Positions 56,420-64,000 of a DNA stretch of 64,000 bases are shown here, piece by piece. The position numbers were made by a program, and so were the translations under genes. How positions within the stretch are numbered: position 1 is the first letter of the stretch; every line of letters begins with the position of its first letter. The notes beneath the pieces were generated by a model. The model had not been told where the DNA came from. It saw only the letters and a list, made by a program, of their open reading frames with translations, and made no database searches. Source of the DNA: M55B167 sp964406095 (GTDB taxonomy: Bacteria > Verrucomicrobiota > Kiritimatiellia > RFP12 > UBA1067); assembly GCA_964406095.1 (NCBI GenBank), contig CAYOQJ010000092.1, positions 1 through 64,000 of the forward strand, given 5' to 3'.

Positions 56420-57817
56420 ATGAACTACAAAATAAAAGATATCAACCTTGCTGAATGGGGCCGTAAATCAATTGCAATCGCCGAAAAGGAGATGCCCGGA
56501 CTGATGGCGACCCGCGCCAAGTACGGCCCGGAGAAGCCGCTAAAAGGGGCGCGCGTTATGGGCAGTCTGCATATGACTATTGAAACAGCGGTTTTAATCG
56601 AAACTCTGGTTGAACTTGGTGCCGATGTGCGTTGGGCCTCCTGCAACATCTTTTCAACTCAGGATCATGCCGCTGCGGCCATAGCCGCCATCGGAGTGCC
56701 GGTCTTCGCTTGGAAGGGGGAGACGCTGGAAGATTACTGGTGGTGCACAAAACAGGCATTGACCTGGCCGGACGGCGACGGCCCTGACCTCGTTGTTGAT
56801 GACGGCGGCGATGCCACACTTATGCTCCACAAGGGCTATGAGGCTGAAACGAAAGATTCCTCTTTTTTTGATGAGCCCACGGATGTGGAAGAGGAAAAGG
56901 TTTTTAACGCTCTTATCAAAAAAACATTGCAGGAGGAACCCGGTTTTTTTACAAAGGCTGTGAAACGCTGGAGAGGAGTTTCGGAGGAGACCACCACCGG
57001 TGTTCATCGTCTCTACCAATTGGCTGCCGATGGTAAACTATTGGTTCCCGCTATCAACGTTAATGACTCAGTCACCAAGTCAAAGTTTGACAATATCTAC
57101 GGCTGCCGCGAATCACTGGTCGACGGCATCAAACGCGCCATGGATGTCATGGTTGCCGGTAAAGTCGCTTTCGTTTGCGGTTTCGGTGATGTCGGCAAAG
57201 GTTCGGCTGAATCGCTGAAAGAGCATAAGGCGCAGGTCTGGGTTTCTGAGATCGATCCTATCTGCGCCCTGCAAGCATGTATGGCCGGTTTTAAGGTGAC
57301 AACCGTCGAGGATGCTCTGCCCTATGCGAACATTTTCGTGACAACCACGGGCGACAGAGATGTCATTACTGCCGATCACATGAGTAAGATGCGAGATCAG
57401 GCGATTGTCTGCAATATCGGACACTTTGATAACGAGATTCAAGTTGCCAAACTGCGTGCCTGGCCCGGTGTCAAACATGAAGAGATGAAACCGCAGGTCG
57501 ATAAATTCACCTTCGCCGACGGACATAGCATCTATCTGCTGGCCGAGGGACGCCTGGTTAATCTCGGCTGTGCAACCGGACATCCCAGTTTTGTGATGTC
57601 CAATAGTTTTACCAACCAGACTTTGGCACAGATAAAACTCTGGAAGGAAGATTTGGCGATAGACGTTTACCGTTTACCAAAAGTGCTGGATGAAGAGGTG
57701 GCTCGGCTGCACCTCGCTCACCTTGATGCCAAACTTACACGTCTGACACAGGAACAGGCCGACTATATCGGCGTTGCAGTTGACGGTCCATATAAACCAG
57801 AACACTATCGGTATTAG
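56420..57817 (+). CDS. ahcY: S-adenosylhomocysteine hydrolase
   Basis: A 465-residue NAD-dependent enzyme that splits S-adenosylhomocysteine to adenosine and homocysteine, completing the methyl cycle started by MetK. Landmarks: GARVMGSLHMTIETAVLIETLVELGADVRWASCNIFSTQDHAAAAIA, NVNDSVTKSKFDNIYGCRESL (with the catalytic Lys), GKVAFVCGFGDVGKGSAESLK (NAD binding) and the C-terminal LDEEVARLHLAHLDAKLTRLTQEQADYIGVAVDGPYKPEHYRY. The start follows an AAGGA site. It has the long-form insert found in many bacteria. Confidence 0.97.
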   Translation: MNYKIKDINLAEWGRKSIAIAEKEMPGLMATRAKYGPEKPLKGARVMGSLHMTIETAVLIETLVELGADVRWASCNIFSTQDHAAAAIAAIGVPVFAWKGETLEDYWWCTKQALTWPDGDGPDLVVDDGGDATLMLHKGYEAETKDSSFFDEPTDVEEEKVFNALIKKTLQEEPGFFTKAVKRWRGVSEETTTGVHRLYQLAADGKLLVPAINVNDSVTKSKFDNIYGCRESLVDGIKRAMDVMVAGKVAFVCGFGDVGKGSAESLKEHKAQVWVSEIDPICALQACMAGFKVTTVEDALPYANIFVTTTGDRDVITADHMSKMRDQAIVCNIGHFDNEIQVAKLRAWPGVKHEEMKPQVDKFTFADGHSIYLLAEGRLVNLGCATGHPSFVMSNSFTNQTLAQIKLWKEDLAIDVYRLPKVLDEEVARLHLAHLDAKLTRLTQEQADYIGVAVDGPYKPEHYRY

Positions 57818-57962
57818 TCCGGTGTTTGGCAGTAAGCGGAGATTAGGGAGTTAAAAGGGTTGAAGTGTTTAAAGGGTTAGAAGGGGGGTCACTTTTCTTT
57901 TTTACACTCTTCATTGCGTCGACTGTGTCGTCGTAATAAATCGTCACCCCGCCCGCAATCCG
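57818..57962. other. Short gene-free stretch with a palindrome
   Basis: It contains attgcgtcgac...gtcgtcgtaat (about 57913-57937), an imperfect version of the perfect palindrome at 61802-61826. No gene is seen. Confidence 0.4.
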
Positions 57963-58336
57963 CCGCAGTTGTAGCAGCCGCTCTGTGGGGCCGGTGACCA
58001 CACCGGCCGCAACGCAGAATAACCCGACCGCAATGTAGCAGCCGTTCTGTGAGCGGCACCCTGTAGGGCCGGTGACCCACCGGCCGCAACGTGGAACACT
58101 CCGCCGCAGTTGTAGCAGCCGCTCTGTGAGCGGCATCCTGTAGGGCCGGTGACCGCACCGGCCGCAACGCAGAACAGCCCGACCGCAGTTGTAGCAGCCG
58201 CTTTACAAGCGGCATCCTGTAGGGCCGGTGACCACACCGGCCGCAATATGGCCGGTGAGGGCACCGGCCCCCCAGATGCACGCTGTGTAGGGCGGGGGAC
58301 CTCACCCGCCGCTGTAGCGTTGGCTCTCAGAGCCAA
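57963..58336. repeat. Tandem GC-rich hairpin array (about 76-79 bp units, four copies plus remnants)
   Basis: Units begin near 57963, 58028, 58104 and 58183, each opening with ccgcagttgtagcagccg or a close variant. A full unit has two hairpins: agccgctctgtgagcggc and ggccggtg-N3-5-caccggcc. The first unit lacks the middle part. After the fourth come degenerate hairpins gccggtg-aggg-caccggc and ggcggg...cccgcc, then a perfect ttggctct-c-agagccaa (58320-58336). Long minus-strand open frames across here are artefacts of the repeat. Confidence 0.85.
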
Positions 58337-58340
58337 TTTG

Positions 58341-58838
58341 CGGTTTTTAGACATGATTGACTAGATTTGGTTGCATTCTGTAACTCCTGTAATCCTGTTT
58401 GAAATTTTTTCCAAGTTTTCAGACCGCTGAAACGGAGCAGAGCGTAGTAAGGCTGAAGCGCAGGTTCGGCAATGATCCCGCAACGCGGGGAAGTGGCAAT
58501 CTTCGCGAATAAGAGCGGCTCGCATTGGGTTGTGGACGAAGTGGACAGGCATGGACAGGCATGGACGGACACAGACTTCCTTTCAAACTAAGTTCCGCGC
58601 TTAACTCGCTTCCCGTGCTACTCCGGCATAACTCGCTTCCCACCTCGCTCAACTTTAGCACTCTCGCATTTTAGAACTTCCCCTCCCGTCCCTATGCCCA
58701 TGCTTCATGCCCAACATTCCAACATTCCACATTCCACAACATCTTATCTGTGCCCCGTCTCCCGTTCCCATGCCCCATGCGCTATACCTTCTTCAACCCT
58801 TCACCCAGTCCCGCATACGGGACGACTAAGGAGCTCCT
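58341..58838. other. About 500 nt without a gene before the polysaccharide cluster
   Basis: It has short low-complexity direct repeats: two copies of tggacaggca at about 58540-58560, and runs of attccaacattccacattcc at about 58713-58735. No convincing open frame or promoter is seen. The O-antigen ligase-like gene starts at its end with an AAGGAG site. Confidence 0.5.
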
Positions 58839-60347
58839 ATGAACTGGTTTGTCCGTAATGCCTTGGCACTCAATATATTTCTACTGGTCATGGCATTGAG
58901 TTGGATTCACGGTGGAACACGTCCAGATTTGCTGTTGCCGGTAATTCCCTGGCTGACCTTCATTATGTTGCAGGTGCTGATTGTTTTTCCGCAAGCCAAA
59001 AGCACCGAAAATTTAATTGAAGCCCGGCAGCGGGTTTGGCGTTCTTTACTCCACGATCCACTGACCTGGATTGCGTTGCTATTGTTAATTTATCTGGTGA
59101 TTCCGCTCTTTAATGTGGCGGGGGAACCGGTTTTTGACGAGGCAGCTCAACGTTGGATAAATCCGGATGCATTTGTGACCTGGTTGCCAAGCTGTGTCAA
59201 AGCCGATGAACATGCGGTCGTGTTGCTGTGGTTTGCTCCGGCTTTGCTGGCGGCATTGGCCGCCAGACACGGTCTTCTTAAGCGCGGCAAACGCTTGTTG
59301 TTGGAGATGATCTGCTGGAACGGCACTCTGCTTGCGGCAATTGGATTTGCGCAGCTGATTTCGGGTACAGATCGTCTGTTATGGCTGCTACCTTTGGACT
59401 CTCATTTCTTTGCGACTTTTGGTTACCCTAATTTTGCCGGAGCGTTTTTTACCCTGGTTTTTGCGTTATCGTGTGGTCTATGGGGATTTGAAACAACGCT
59501 TTTCCTGCAGTCGCAGGAGGTGGCACTTGCGCAGGCACAGAAGAGTGTTTTTGTCAGACAGCGTATGCTTTTACCGATGGTGCTTAATTTTCTAGCTGCG
59601 CAGGCCACACTTTCACGCGCCACTATCCTGCTCTCATCGCTGGTTTTAGTTGTTTTTGCAATCTACATGCTGGCTTATACCTGGCAGAGGATAACTCAGA
59701 GTTCACGAGTCAAGATATTCGCTTCGATTTTCCTGGTGATTGCTTTGATGTTGATTGCACTGCTGCTTTTCAGATTTGAAGGATTTTTCAACGAACTTAG
59801 AACCATTTCACCGCAAAGTGTCATCGAGCGAGTTTCTGGCACCGGTTATTATCATACGCGTGTGGCGCGTGAAATCTACCAGAATAACGCTGTTTTTGGT
59901 GTGGGAGGATGGGGTTATCCATACTACCAGTTGCAATATATGGCACCCGAAGATATCAAACGCATGCAGATTCAGGGTGGGGTCAATGTGCATAATGATG
60001 CTTTACAGTTTCTCGCCGAACATGGTTATATAGGATTTGCTTTGATGGTTCTATGCGCTCTGATGCTGGTGTGGCCTCTCTGGTTGGCAGTTGTGTGGCT
60101 GGTGGGCAACTCCGTTAAAATTTCTCACAAGGATGTCGACTGCAACTCGCCAGCTGGCCATTGGTTTTACTGCATCCCGATACCGCTAGCAGCTGTTTTT
60201 ATTGGTACTACTGCTACGGTTTGTCATGCAATGGGCGATCTTCCATTTCGCAACCCAGCTGTACTTACTGTTTGGATGCTCGCTTTCGTATGTGTGCCGG
60301 GCTGGATTCCGGTTATCAAACGTCAACACAAATCATCCATAGATTAA
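58839..60347 (+). CDS. O-antigen ligase / Wzy-type polymerase family membrane protein
   Basis: A 502-residue protein with about ten hydrophobic helices. The pattern fits the Wzy_C/O-antigen ligase family: a large periplasmic loop after FATFGYPNFAGAFFTLVFALSCGLWGFE, the segment ARATILLSSLVLVVFAI (SRATILLS), and the conserved motif GVGGWGYPYYQLQYMAPEDIKRMQIQGGVNVHNDALQFLAEHGYIGFALMVLCALML, where the histidine and the NVHNDALQFLAEHG segment are family hallmarks. It probably joins or polymerises surface polysaccharide units. AAGGAG ribosome site. Family members are hard to tell apart, so ligase or polymerase both remain possible. Confidence 0.78.
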   Translation: MNWFVRNALALNIFLLVMALSWIHGGTRPDLLLPVIPWLTFIMLQVLIVFPQAKSTENLIEARQRVWRSLLHDPLTWIALLLLIYLVIPLFNVAGEPVFDEAAQRWINPDAFVTWLPSCVKADEHAVVLLWFAPALLAALAARHGLLKRGKRLLLEMICWNGTLLAAIGFAQLISGTDRLLWLLPLDSHFFATFGYPNFAGAFFTLVFALSCGLWGFETTLFLQSQEVALAQAQKSVFVRQRMLLPMVLNFLAAQATLSRATILLSSLVLVVFAIYMLAYTWQRITQSSRVKIFASIFLVIALMLIALLLFRFEGFFNELRTISPQSVIERVSGTGYYHTRVAREIYQNNAVFGVGGWGYPYYQLQYMAPEDIKRMQIQGGVNVHNDALQFLAEHGYIGFALMVLCALMLVWPLWLAVVWLVGNSVKISHKDVDCNSPAGHWFYCIPIPLAAVFIGTTATVCHAMGDLPFRNPAVLTVWMLAFVCVPGWIPVIKRQHKSSID

Positions 60348-60400
60348 ATTTACAGAATGTTTTTTAACAGTTCAAATCAGTTTTTATGGAGAATAGAGTT

Positions 60401-61678
60401 ATGAAAAAAATCGGAATCGTCGGTCTTGGATATGTCGGTCTGCCGCTGGCATTGCAGTTCAGTCGCTCAGGCGCACAAGTTGTCGGCATCGACATCGACT
60501 CCACAAAAGTGGATTCCCTGTTGAATGGTCGCTCTTACATCAAACATATCCTTGATGAAGCTATCACGGAGCAGATTCGTGCCGGTAATTTGAGTGCCAC
60601 CACCGATTTTTCAGTGATTGAATCTCTCGATGCGGTTATCATCTGTGTGCCGACACCACTCAATAAAAACCGCGAACCGGATATCTCTTTTATTCTGGAC
60701 ACTGGACATAAAATCGCGCCGTATCTCAGCCCCGGCACGGTCGTCACGCTGGAGTCGTCCACCTATCCCGGCACAACCGATGAAGACCTGCGCACCGTGC
60801 TTGAAGCTGGCTCCGGTATGAAGGCTGGCGAAGATTTTCATCTGGCTTTCTCCCCCGAGCGTGAGGATCCCGGCAATCCCCAGAGTGTGGTGGCCGACAT
60901 CCCTAAAGTGATCGGTGGTTATACCCGGGCCTGTCTCGCAAAAGCAATGGAAGTCTACAGCATCGCAATTAACCACTTGGTTCCGGTTTCATCCTGTCGC
61001 GCGGCTGAGGCTACCAAGCTGAGCGAGAATATCTTTCGCAGTGTCAATATCGCCCTGGTTAACGAGCTTAAAGTTGTTTACGCGGCAATGGATATCGACA
61101 TCTGGGAAGTTATCGATGCCGCAGCTACCAAGCCATTTGGATTCATGCCGTTCTATCCCGGACCGGGTCTTGGAGGACACTGCATACCGATTGACCCTTT
61201 TTACCTGACTTGGAAAGCGCGTGAATACGGACAGTGCACCCGCTTCATCGAATTGGCTGGCGAAATCAATACCCGCATGCCCGAGTATGTCGTTCATCAG
61301 GTCGCCGAAGCCTTGAACGACAGCAAAAAAGCGGTTAACGGTAGTAAAATTCTGGTGCTGGGACTGGCCTATAAAGCGAATGTAGATGACGATCGTGAGT
61401 CGCCCAGCTATGTCTTAATGGAGATGCTTAAACAACGCGGCGCGGAGGTCTCATACTACGATCCTTATGTTCCAGTCATCAAACCGACCCGCGAACATCC
61501 GCAATGGGCAGGCACTGAGTCCGTGGAGTGGCAGCGCGATATTATCGCCGCTTTCGACTGCGTTCTAATCAGCACCGCGCACAAATGTGTCAACTACACA
61601 GAACTAGCAGAGTGGGCGCAGTTGATTGTTGATACCCGTAATGTGATGTCCGGCATCCGCAATGTCGTAAAAGCCTGA
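60401..61678 (+). CDS. UDP-sugar 6-dehydrogenase (WbpA-like)
   Basis: A 425-residue NAD-dependent enzyme that oxidises UDP-GlcNAc or UDP-glucose to the corresponding uronic acid. Rossmann motif VGLGYVGLPLALQFS, the EREDPGNP segment, and the catalytic cysteine in PGPGLGGHCIPIDPFYLTWKAREYG, typical of WbpA. The C-terminal domain includes KILVLGLAYKANVDDDRESPSYVLMEML. The ATG at 60401 with GGAG 9 nt upstream is preferred over an ATG at 60386. It likely supplies an acidic sugar nucleotide to the polysaccharide cluster. Confidence 0.88.
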   Translation: MKKIGIVGLGYVGLPLALQFSRSGAQVVGIDIDSTKVDSLLNGRSYIKHILDEAITEQIRAGNLSATTDFSVIESLDAVIICVPTPLNKNREPDISFILDTGHKIAPYLSPGTVVTLESSTYPGTTDEDLRTVLEAGSGMKAGEDFHLAFSPEREDPGNPQSVVADIPKVIGGYTRACLAKAMEVYSIAINHLVPVSSCRAAEATKLSENIFRSVNIALVNELKVVYAAMDIDIWEVIDAAATKPFGFMPFYPGPGLGGHCIPIDPFYLTWKAREYGQCTRFIELAGEINTRMPEYVVHQVAEALNDSKKAVNGSKILVLGLAYKANVDDDRESPSYVLMEMLKQRGAEVSYYDPYVPVIKPTREHPQWAGTESVEWQRDIIAAFDCVLISTAHKCVNYTELAEWAQLIVDTRNVMSGIRNVVKA

Positions 61679-61680
61679 TT

Positions 61681-61719
61681 TTTGCAGCCACCATGTGGCC
61701 GCAAACTAGAGTGGAAAAT
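61681..61719. repeat. Gene-end hairpin repeat, copy B (after the UDP-sugar dehydrogenase)
   Basis: Begins two bases after the stop codon. Stem tttgc-a-gccac / gtggc-c-gcaaa with a cat loop, then flank ctagagtggaaaa. Same layout and flank as 56255-56291. Confidence 0.65.
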
Positions 61720-61801
61720 GAAGGGTGCGCTATTAGCTTCCCCTTTTACCCTCGCCTGGAAAATGAAGGGTGCGCTATTAGTTTCCCCTTTTACCCTCGC
61801 C
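61712..61801. repeat. 45-bp tandem duplication
   Basis: Units 61712-61756 and 61757-61801 are identical except one base (gcttcc versus gtttcc). Each reads tggaaaatgaagggtgcgct at its start. It sits between the dehydrogenase and the fusion gene. Confidence 0.92.
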
Positions 61802-61826
61802 ATTGCGACGACATCGTCGTCGCAAT
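61802..61826. promoter_or_regulatory. Perfect inverted repeat before the kinase-uridylyltransferase gene
   Basis: Arms attgcgacgac / gtcgtcgcaat (11 bp) with a 3-nt loop, six bases before the ATG at 61833. There is no ribosome site between, so this hairpin would occupy the ribosome-binding region. Confidence 0.6.
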
Positions 61827-61832
61827 AACACC

Positions 61833-63782
61833 ATGCAAAACAAAAACACCATAGAGCTTTTTGTTCCCGGCCGCGTCTGTCTCTTCGGCGAGCACTCCGA
61901 CTGGGCTGGCGGGCATCGGCGCTCCAACTCCGCCATCGAACCAGGTGTCGTTATCATCACCGGCACCAATCAAGGCATGTATGCTCGTTGTAAGCGCTGT
62001 GATGGACACCTGGTCATCTGCTCCACACTGCCAGATGGTTCACGCACTGAGCTCTGGCGGGTGCCGATGGATTTGGAGGTGCTGCGTCGCGAGGCAGCAT
62101 CTGGTGGTTTCTTCAGTTATGCCGCCGGCGTGGCTGCCTATATGCTTGATTTTTACGGTGTCGACGGCATTGAAATCGATAACTATAAAACAACCTTGCC
62201 GGTGAAAAAGGGGTTGAGCTCCTCAGCCGCCTTCTGCGTGCTGGTCGCTCGCGCTTTTAATCAACTTTATAATCTGGGACTCACCACCCGTGCGGAAATT
62301 GAAGCGGCTTATCAGGGAGAGATTGCCACTCCCTCCCGTTGCGGACGCATGGATCAAGGCTGCGCCTATGGCCAGATACCGGTAAAAATGGAGTTTGATG
62401 GCGACCGGCTTAATGTCAACCCTTTGCGCACCGGCGCCGATTTTCATCTGTTAATCGCTGATCTCAGCGGCAAAAAGGATACTGTGCGCATTCTCTCGGA
62501 TCTTAATGCAGCTTATCCTTTTTCTAAGTCTGAGAATGACCGGCGAGTACACTCCGCTTTGGGTATTGAGAATCGGCGGATTCTTGAACGCGCCGCCGCT
62601 CTGATTGAACAGGGTGATGTTGATGGCCTCGGTGCGCTGATGAGTGAGGCGCAGAGGGTTTTCGACACTAACCTGATGCCGGTCTGTGACGAGTTGCAGA
62701 GTCCGCGTCTGCATCAGGTGCTCAACGACCCCCACATTCAAGAGTGGGCCAGCGGCGGCAAGGGTGTCGGTTCACAAGGCGATGGCTGTGCTCAGTTTGT
62801 CTGTCGCTCAATCACCGACCGCCAGCAGCTTACCTCCTATTTGCAAACGCGTTATAAAATGAATTGCTTCGATCTCGACATCCTGCGCAAACCTCTGATT
62901 CGCAAAGTGGTGATCCCCGTCGCCGGATTAGGCACACGCATGTTTCCATATACCAAGGGGGTGCTGAAAACATTCTTGCCGGTTGTCACACCGGATGGCG
63001 TTGTTAAGCCGGTTATCCAAATCGTTATTGAAGAGGCTATTGCGGCAGGTGTCGAAGAGATCGCGCTGATTATTCAGCCCGGTACTGAAGCGTCGTTCAA
63101 AGATTATTTCAATACTGAACAGCGCGTTGGTGTGGTTGAAAAACTGCCGTCGATATTGCGGCACGAGGCCGAAAGTCTGCGCGCCATCGGCGGACGCATC
63201 ACTTATATCCCGCAGGAGGAGCCGCGCGGTTTCGGTGATGCTGTGTTGCGCGCGGAAAAATGGGTCGGCGATGAACCCTTTCTGGTTATGCTTGGCGACC
63301 ATATCTTCCGATCAGAAACCGCACGCGGTGTGGCTGGTCAGATTGTCGATAGTTTTCAGGATTACGGCGCTTCGCAAAGTGTTGTCGGCATCTATGAAGA
63401 GCAACTCAGTAACGTTAAAAATTACGGCACGGTTTGCGGTGAATGGGTATCGGAAAACATATTGCAGATTAACTCAATCAAAGAGAAACCGGGCGAAGAT
63501 GACGCAGCGACCTATCTGTCTGTCGCTCTTCATAATAAAAAAACCTGGTTCTGTGTGAATGGAATTTACGCGCTGCGTCCTTCAGTCTTTGAGATGCTGC
63601 GTCAGCATGCCGCTAATACCGTGAACAATGAGATCCAATTGACATCAGCTTTGGAATTTTTGATTGAAAGCGAAGGTATCAAAGGACTTGTTGTCGACGG
63701 CAGACATTATGATACCGGGATCCCAGATAAATATGCCGCCACTGTAGCCGGTTTCCGTAACCATTCAGCGGTTGCGAATTAG
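61833..63782 (+). CDS. Fused galactokinase-like sugar kinase and UTP-sugar-1-phosphate uridylyltransferase
   Basis: A 649-residue two-domain protein. Residues 1-352 are a GHMP kinase of the galactokinase type: GRVCLFGEHSDWAGG (13-27), PVKKGLSSSAAF (123-134), GRMDQG (171-176) and GGKGVGSQGDGC (308-319). Residues 357-649 are a nucleotidyltransferase: KVVIPVAGLGTRMFPYTKGVLKTFLPV (358-384), close to GalU. Together they could turn a free sugar into its 1-phosphate and then a UDP-sugar. The order is the reverse of the fucokinase/GDP-fucose pyrophosphorylase FKP. The ATG at 61833 lacks a clear ribosome site; a TTG at 61803 would add ten basic residues. Confidence 0.88.
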   Translation: MQNKNTIELFVPGRVCLFGEHSDWAGGHRRSNSAIEPGVVIITGTNQGMYARCKRCDGHLVICSTLPDGSRTELWRVPMDLEVLRREAASGGFFSYAAGVAAYMLDFYGVDGIEIDNYKTTLPVKKGLSSSAAFCVLVARAFNQLYNLGLTTRAEIEAAYQGEIATPSRCGRMDQGCAYGQIPVKMEFDGDRLNVNPLRTGADFHLLIADLSGKKDTVRILSDLNAAYPFSKSENDRRVHSALGIENRRILERAAALIEQGDVDGLGALMSEAQRVFDTNLMPVCDELQSPRLHQVLNDPHIQEWASGGKGVGSQGDGCAQFVCRSITDRQQLTSYLQTRYKMNCFDLDILRKPLIRKVVIPVAGLGTRMFPYTKGVLKTFLPVVTPDGVVKPVIQIVIEEAIAAGVEEIALIIQPGTEASFKDYFNTEQRVGVVEKLPSILRHEAESLRAIGGRITYIPQEEPRGFGDAVLRAEKWVGDEPFLVMLGDHIFRSETARGVAGQIVDSFQDYGASQSVVGIYEEQLSNVKNYGTVCGEWVSENILQINSIKEKPGEDDAATYLSVALHNKKTWFCVNGIYALRPSVFEMLRQHAANTVNNEIQLTSALEFLIESEGIKGLVVDGRHYDTGIPDKYAATVAGFRNHSAVAN

Positions 63783-63795
63783 AGTGTCAAAAGGA
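63756..63795. repeat. Gene-end hairpin repeat, copy C (across the fusion gene stop codon)
   Basis: Stem cgtaacc / ggttgcg with loop attcagc, followed by aattagagtgtcaaaa. The conserved flank contains the TAG stop of the fusion gene, so this copy encodes the last residues (NHSAVAN). Compare 56255-56291 and 61681-61719. Confidence 0.5.
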
Positions 63796-63899
63796 TGCCT
63801 TCTTTTGAACCCTAAATAATTTCAACTCCTTTAACTCTTTAATCTCTATTATTTTAAAACACGAAGTGGTTCTTCCTAAAAGCATGAAACGGTGTTAGC

Positions 63900-64000
63900 A
63901 TGAAAGCAATTATTCCAGCAGCCGGCTTCGGCACACGGTTTTTTCCGGTCAGTAAAGTTATCCCCAAAGAGCTTTTGCCGATCGGTGGCAGACCAGCCAT
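63900..64000 (+). CDS. galU: UTP-glucose-1-phosphate uridylyltransferase (5' part; cut by window end)
   Basis: The first 33 residues begin MKAIIPAAGFGTRFFPVSK and include the nucleotide-binding signature GxGTRxxPxSKxxPKELLPIG of GalU. It continues beyond 64000. It begins 118 nt after the kinase-uridylyltransferase fusion, so the region would encode two GalU-type domains. It would make UDP-glucose for the dehydrogenase and polysaccharide assembly. Start not certain, as no strong ribosome site is seen. Confidence 0.88.
   Translation, partial: MKAIIPAAGFGTRFFPVSKVIPKELLPIGGRPA

Noticed and set aside
57963..58336. CRISPR array
   Set aside because: The units are 65-79 bp with hairpins throughout and no constant repeat separated by unique spacers; no cas genes are near.
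57889..58354. Long minus-strand open frames of about 136-138 residues with repeated Arg/Pro/Leu-rich blocks
   Set aside because: They lie wholly in the tandem hairpin array, two overlapping frames are equally open, and there is no ribosome site; they come from GC-rich repeats.

Overview
The window looks like a chromosomal segment of a Gram-negative bacterium, most probably from the PVC superphylum (Kiritimatiellota or Lentisphaerae-like). This placement is inferred from gene content: secreted and lipid-anchored glycoside hydrolases, an exported Gfo/Idh/MocA lipoprotein, an ExbB/ExbD/ExbD cassette with a membrane-anchored alpha/alpha-toroid protein, and REP-like hairpin arrays. Lol and Tol-type genes indicate an outer membrane. 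I see no rRNA, CRISPR array, prophage or transposase gene.

Layout. 1-9.3 kb: mostly minus-strand genes (GH42-like secreted hydrolase, MagIII-like glycosylase coupled to tyrA, RRM protein, ROK-type sugar kinase, coiled-coil membrane protein with a 50-residue lipoprotein behind it), plus a rex-namZ pair on the plus strand. 9.8-19.4 kb: an envelope-energy operon (two exported TPR proteins, ExbB, two ExbD, a TonB/TolA-like anchored toroid), then the lipoprotein-release transporter LolC/E and LolD. 19.5-26.7 kb: asd, fabH, a LolA-like protein with two CNNM/CBS membrane proteins, and a lipoprotein oxidoreductase. 26.9-38.2 kb: gyrA, a FetAB-type ABC pair, a GH92 lipoprotein, a DUF362/ferredoxin protein, a large secreted hydrolase and a Tat-exported split-Soret-like cytochrome. 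38.5-54.8 kb: clpB and the classic transcription/translation block tRNA-Thr, tuf, rpmG, tRNA-Trp, secE, nusG, rplKAJL, rpoBC. 55-57.8 kb: metK and ahcY (methyl cycle). 57.8-58.8 kb: about 1 kb without genes, rich in tandem GC hairpins. 58.8-64 kb: surface polysaccharide genes (O-antigen ligase/polymerase-like protein, UDP-sugar dehydrogenase, a sugar kinase fused to a UTP-sugar nucleotidyltransferase, and the start of a separate galU).

How it fits together. The TPR/ExbBD/toroid operon probably forms a proton-driven inner-membrane motor acting on the periplasm, next to the Lol genes that supply outer-membrane lipoproteins. The hydrolases point to use of complex glycans. The last cluster could take a free sugar to sugar-1-phosphate, then UDP-sugar, then UDP-uronic acid, for polymerisation.

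The strongest candidates for something undescribed are: (i) the ExbBD-toroid machine; (ii) the kinase-uridylyltransferase fusion; and (iii) several non-coding repeat families: a 119-bp element with nested inverted repeats (two copies), a hairpin family placed right at gene ends, a hairpin tandem array, and a palindrome-rich leader in front of ahcY. All calls rest on reading the sequence; no database search was run.
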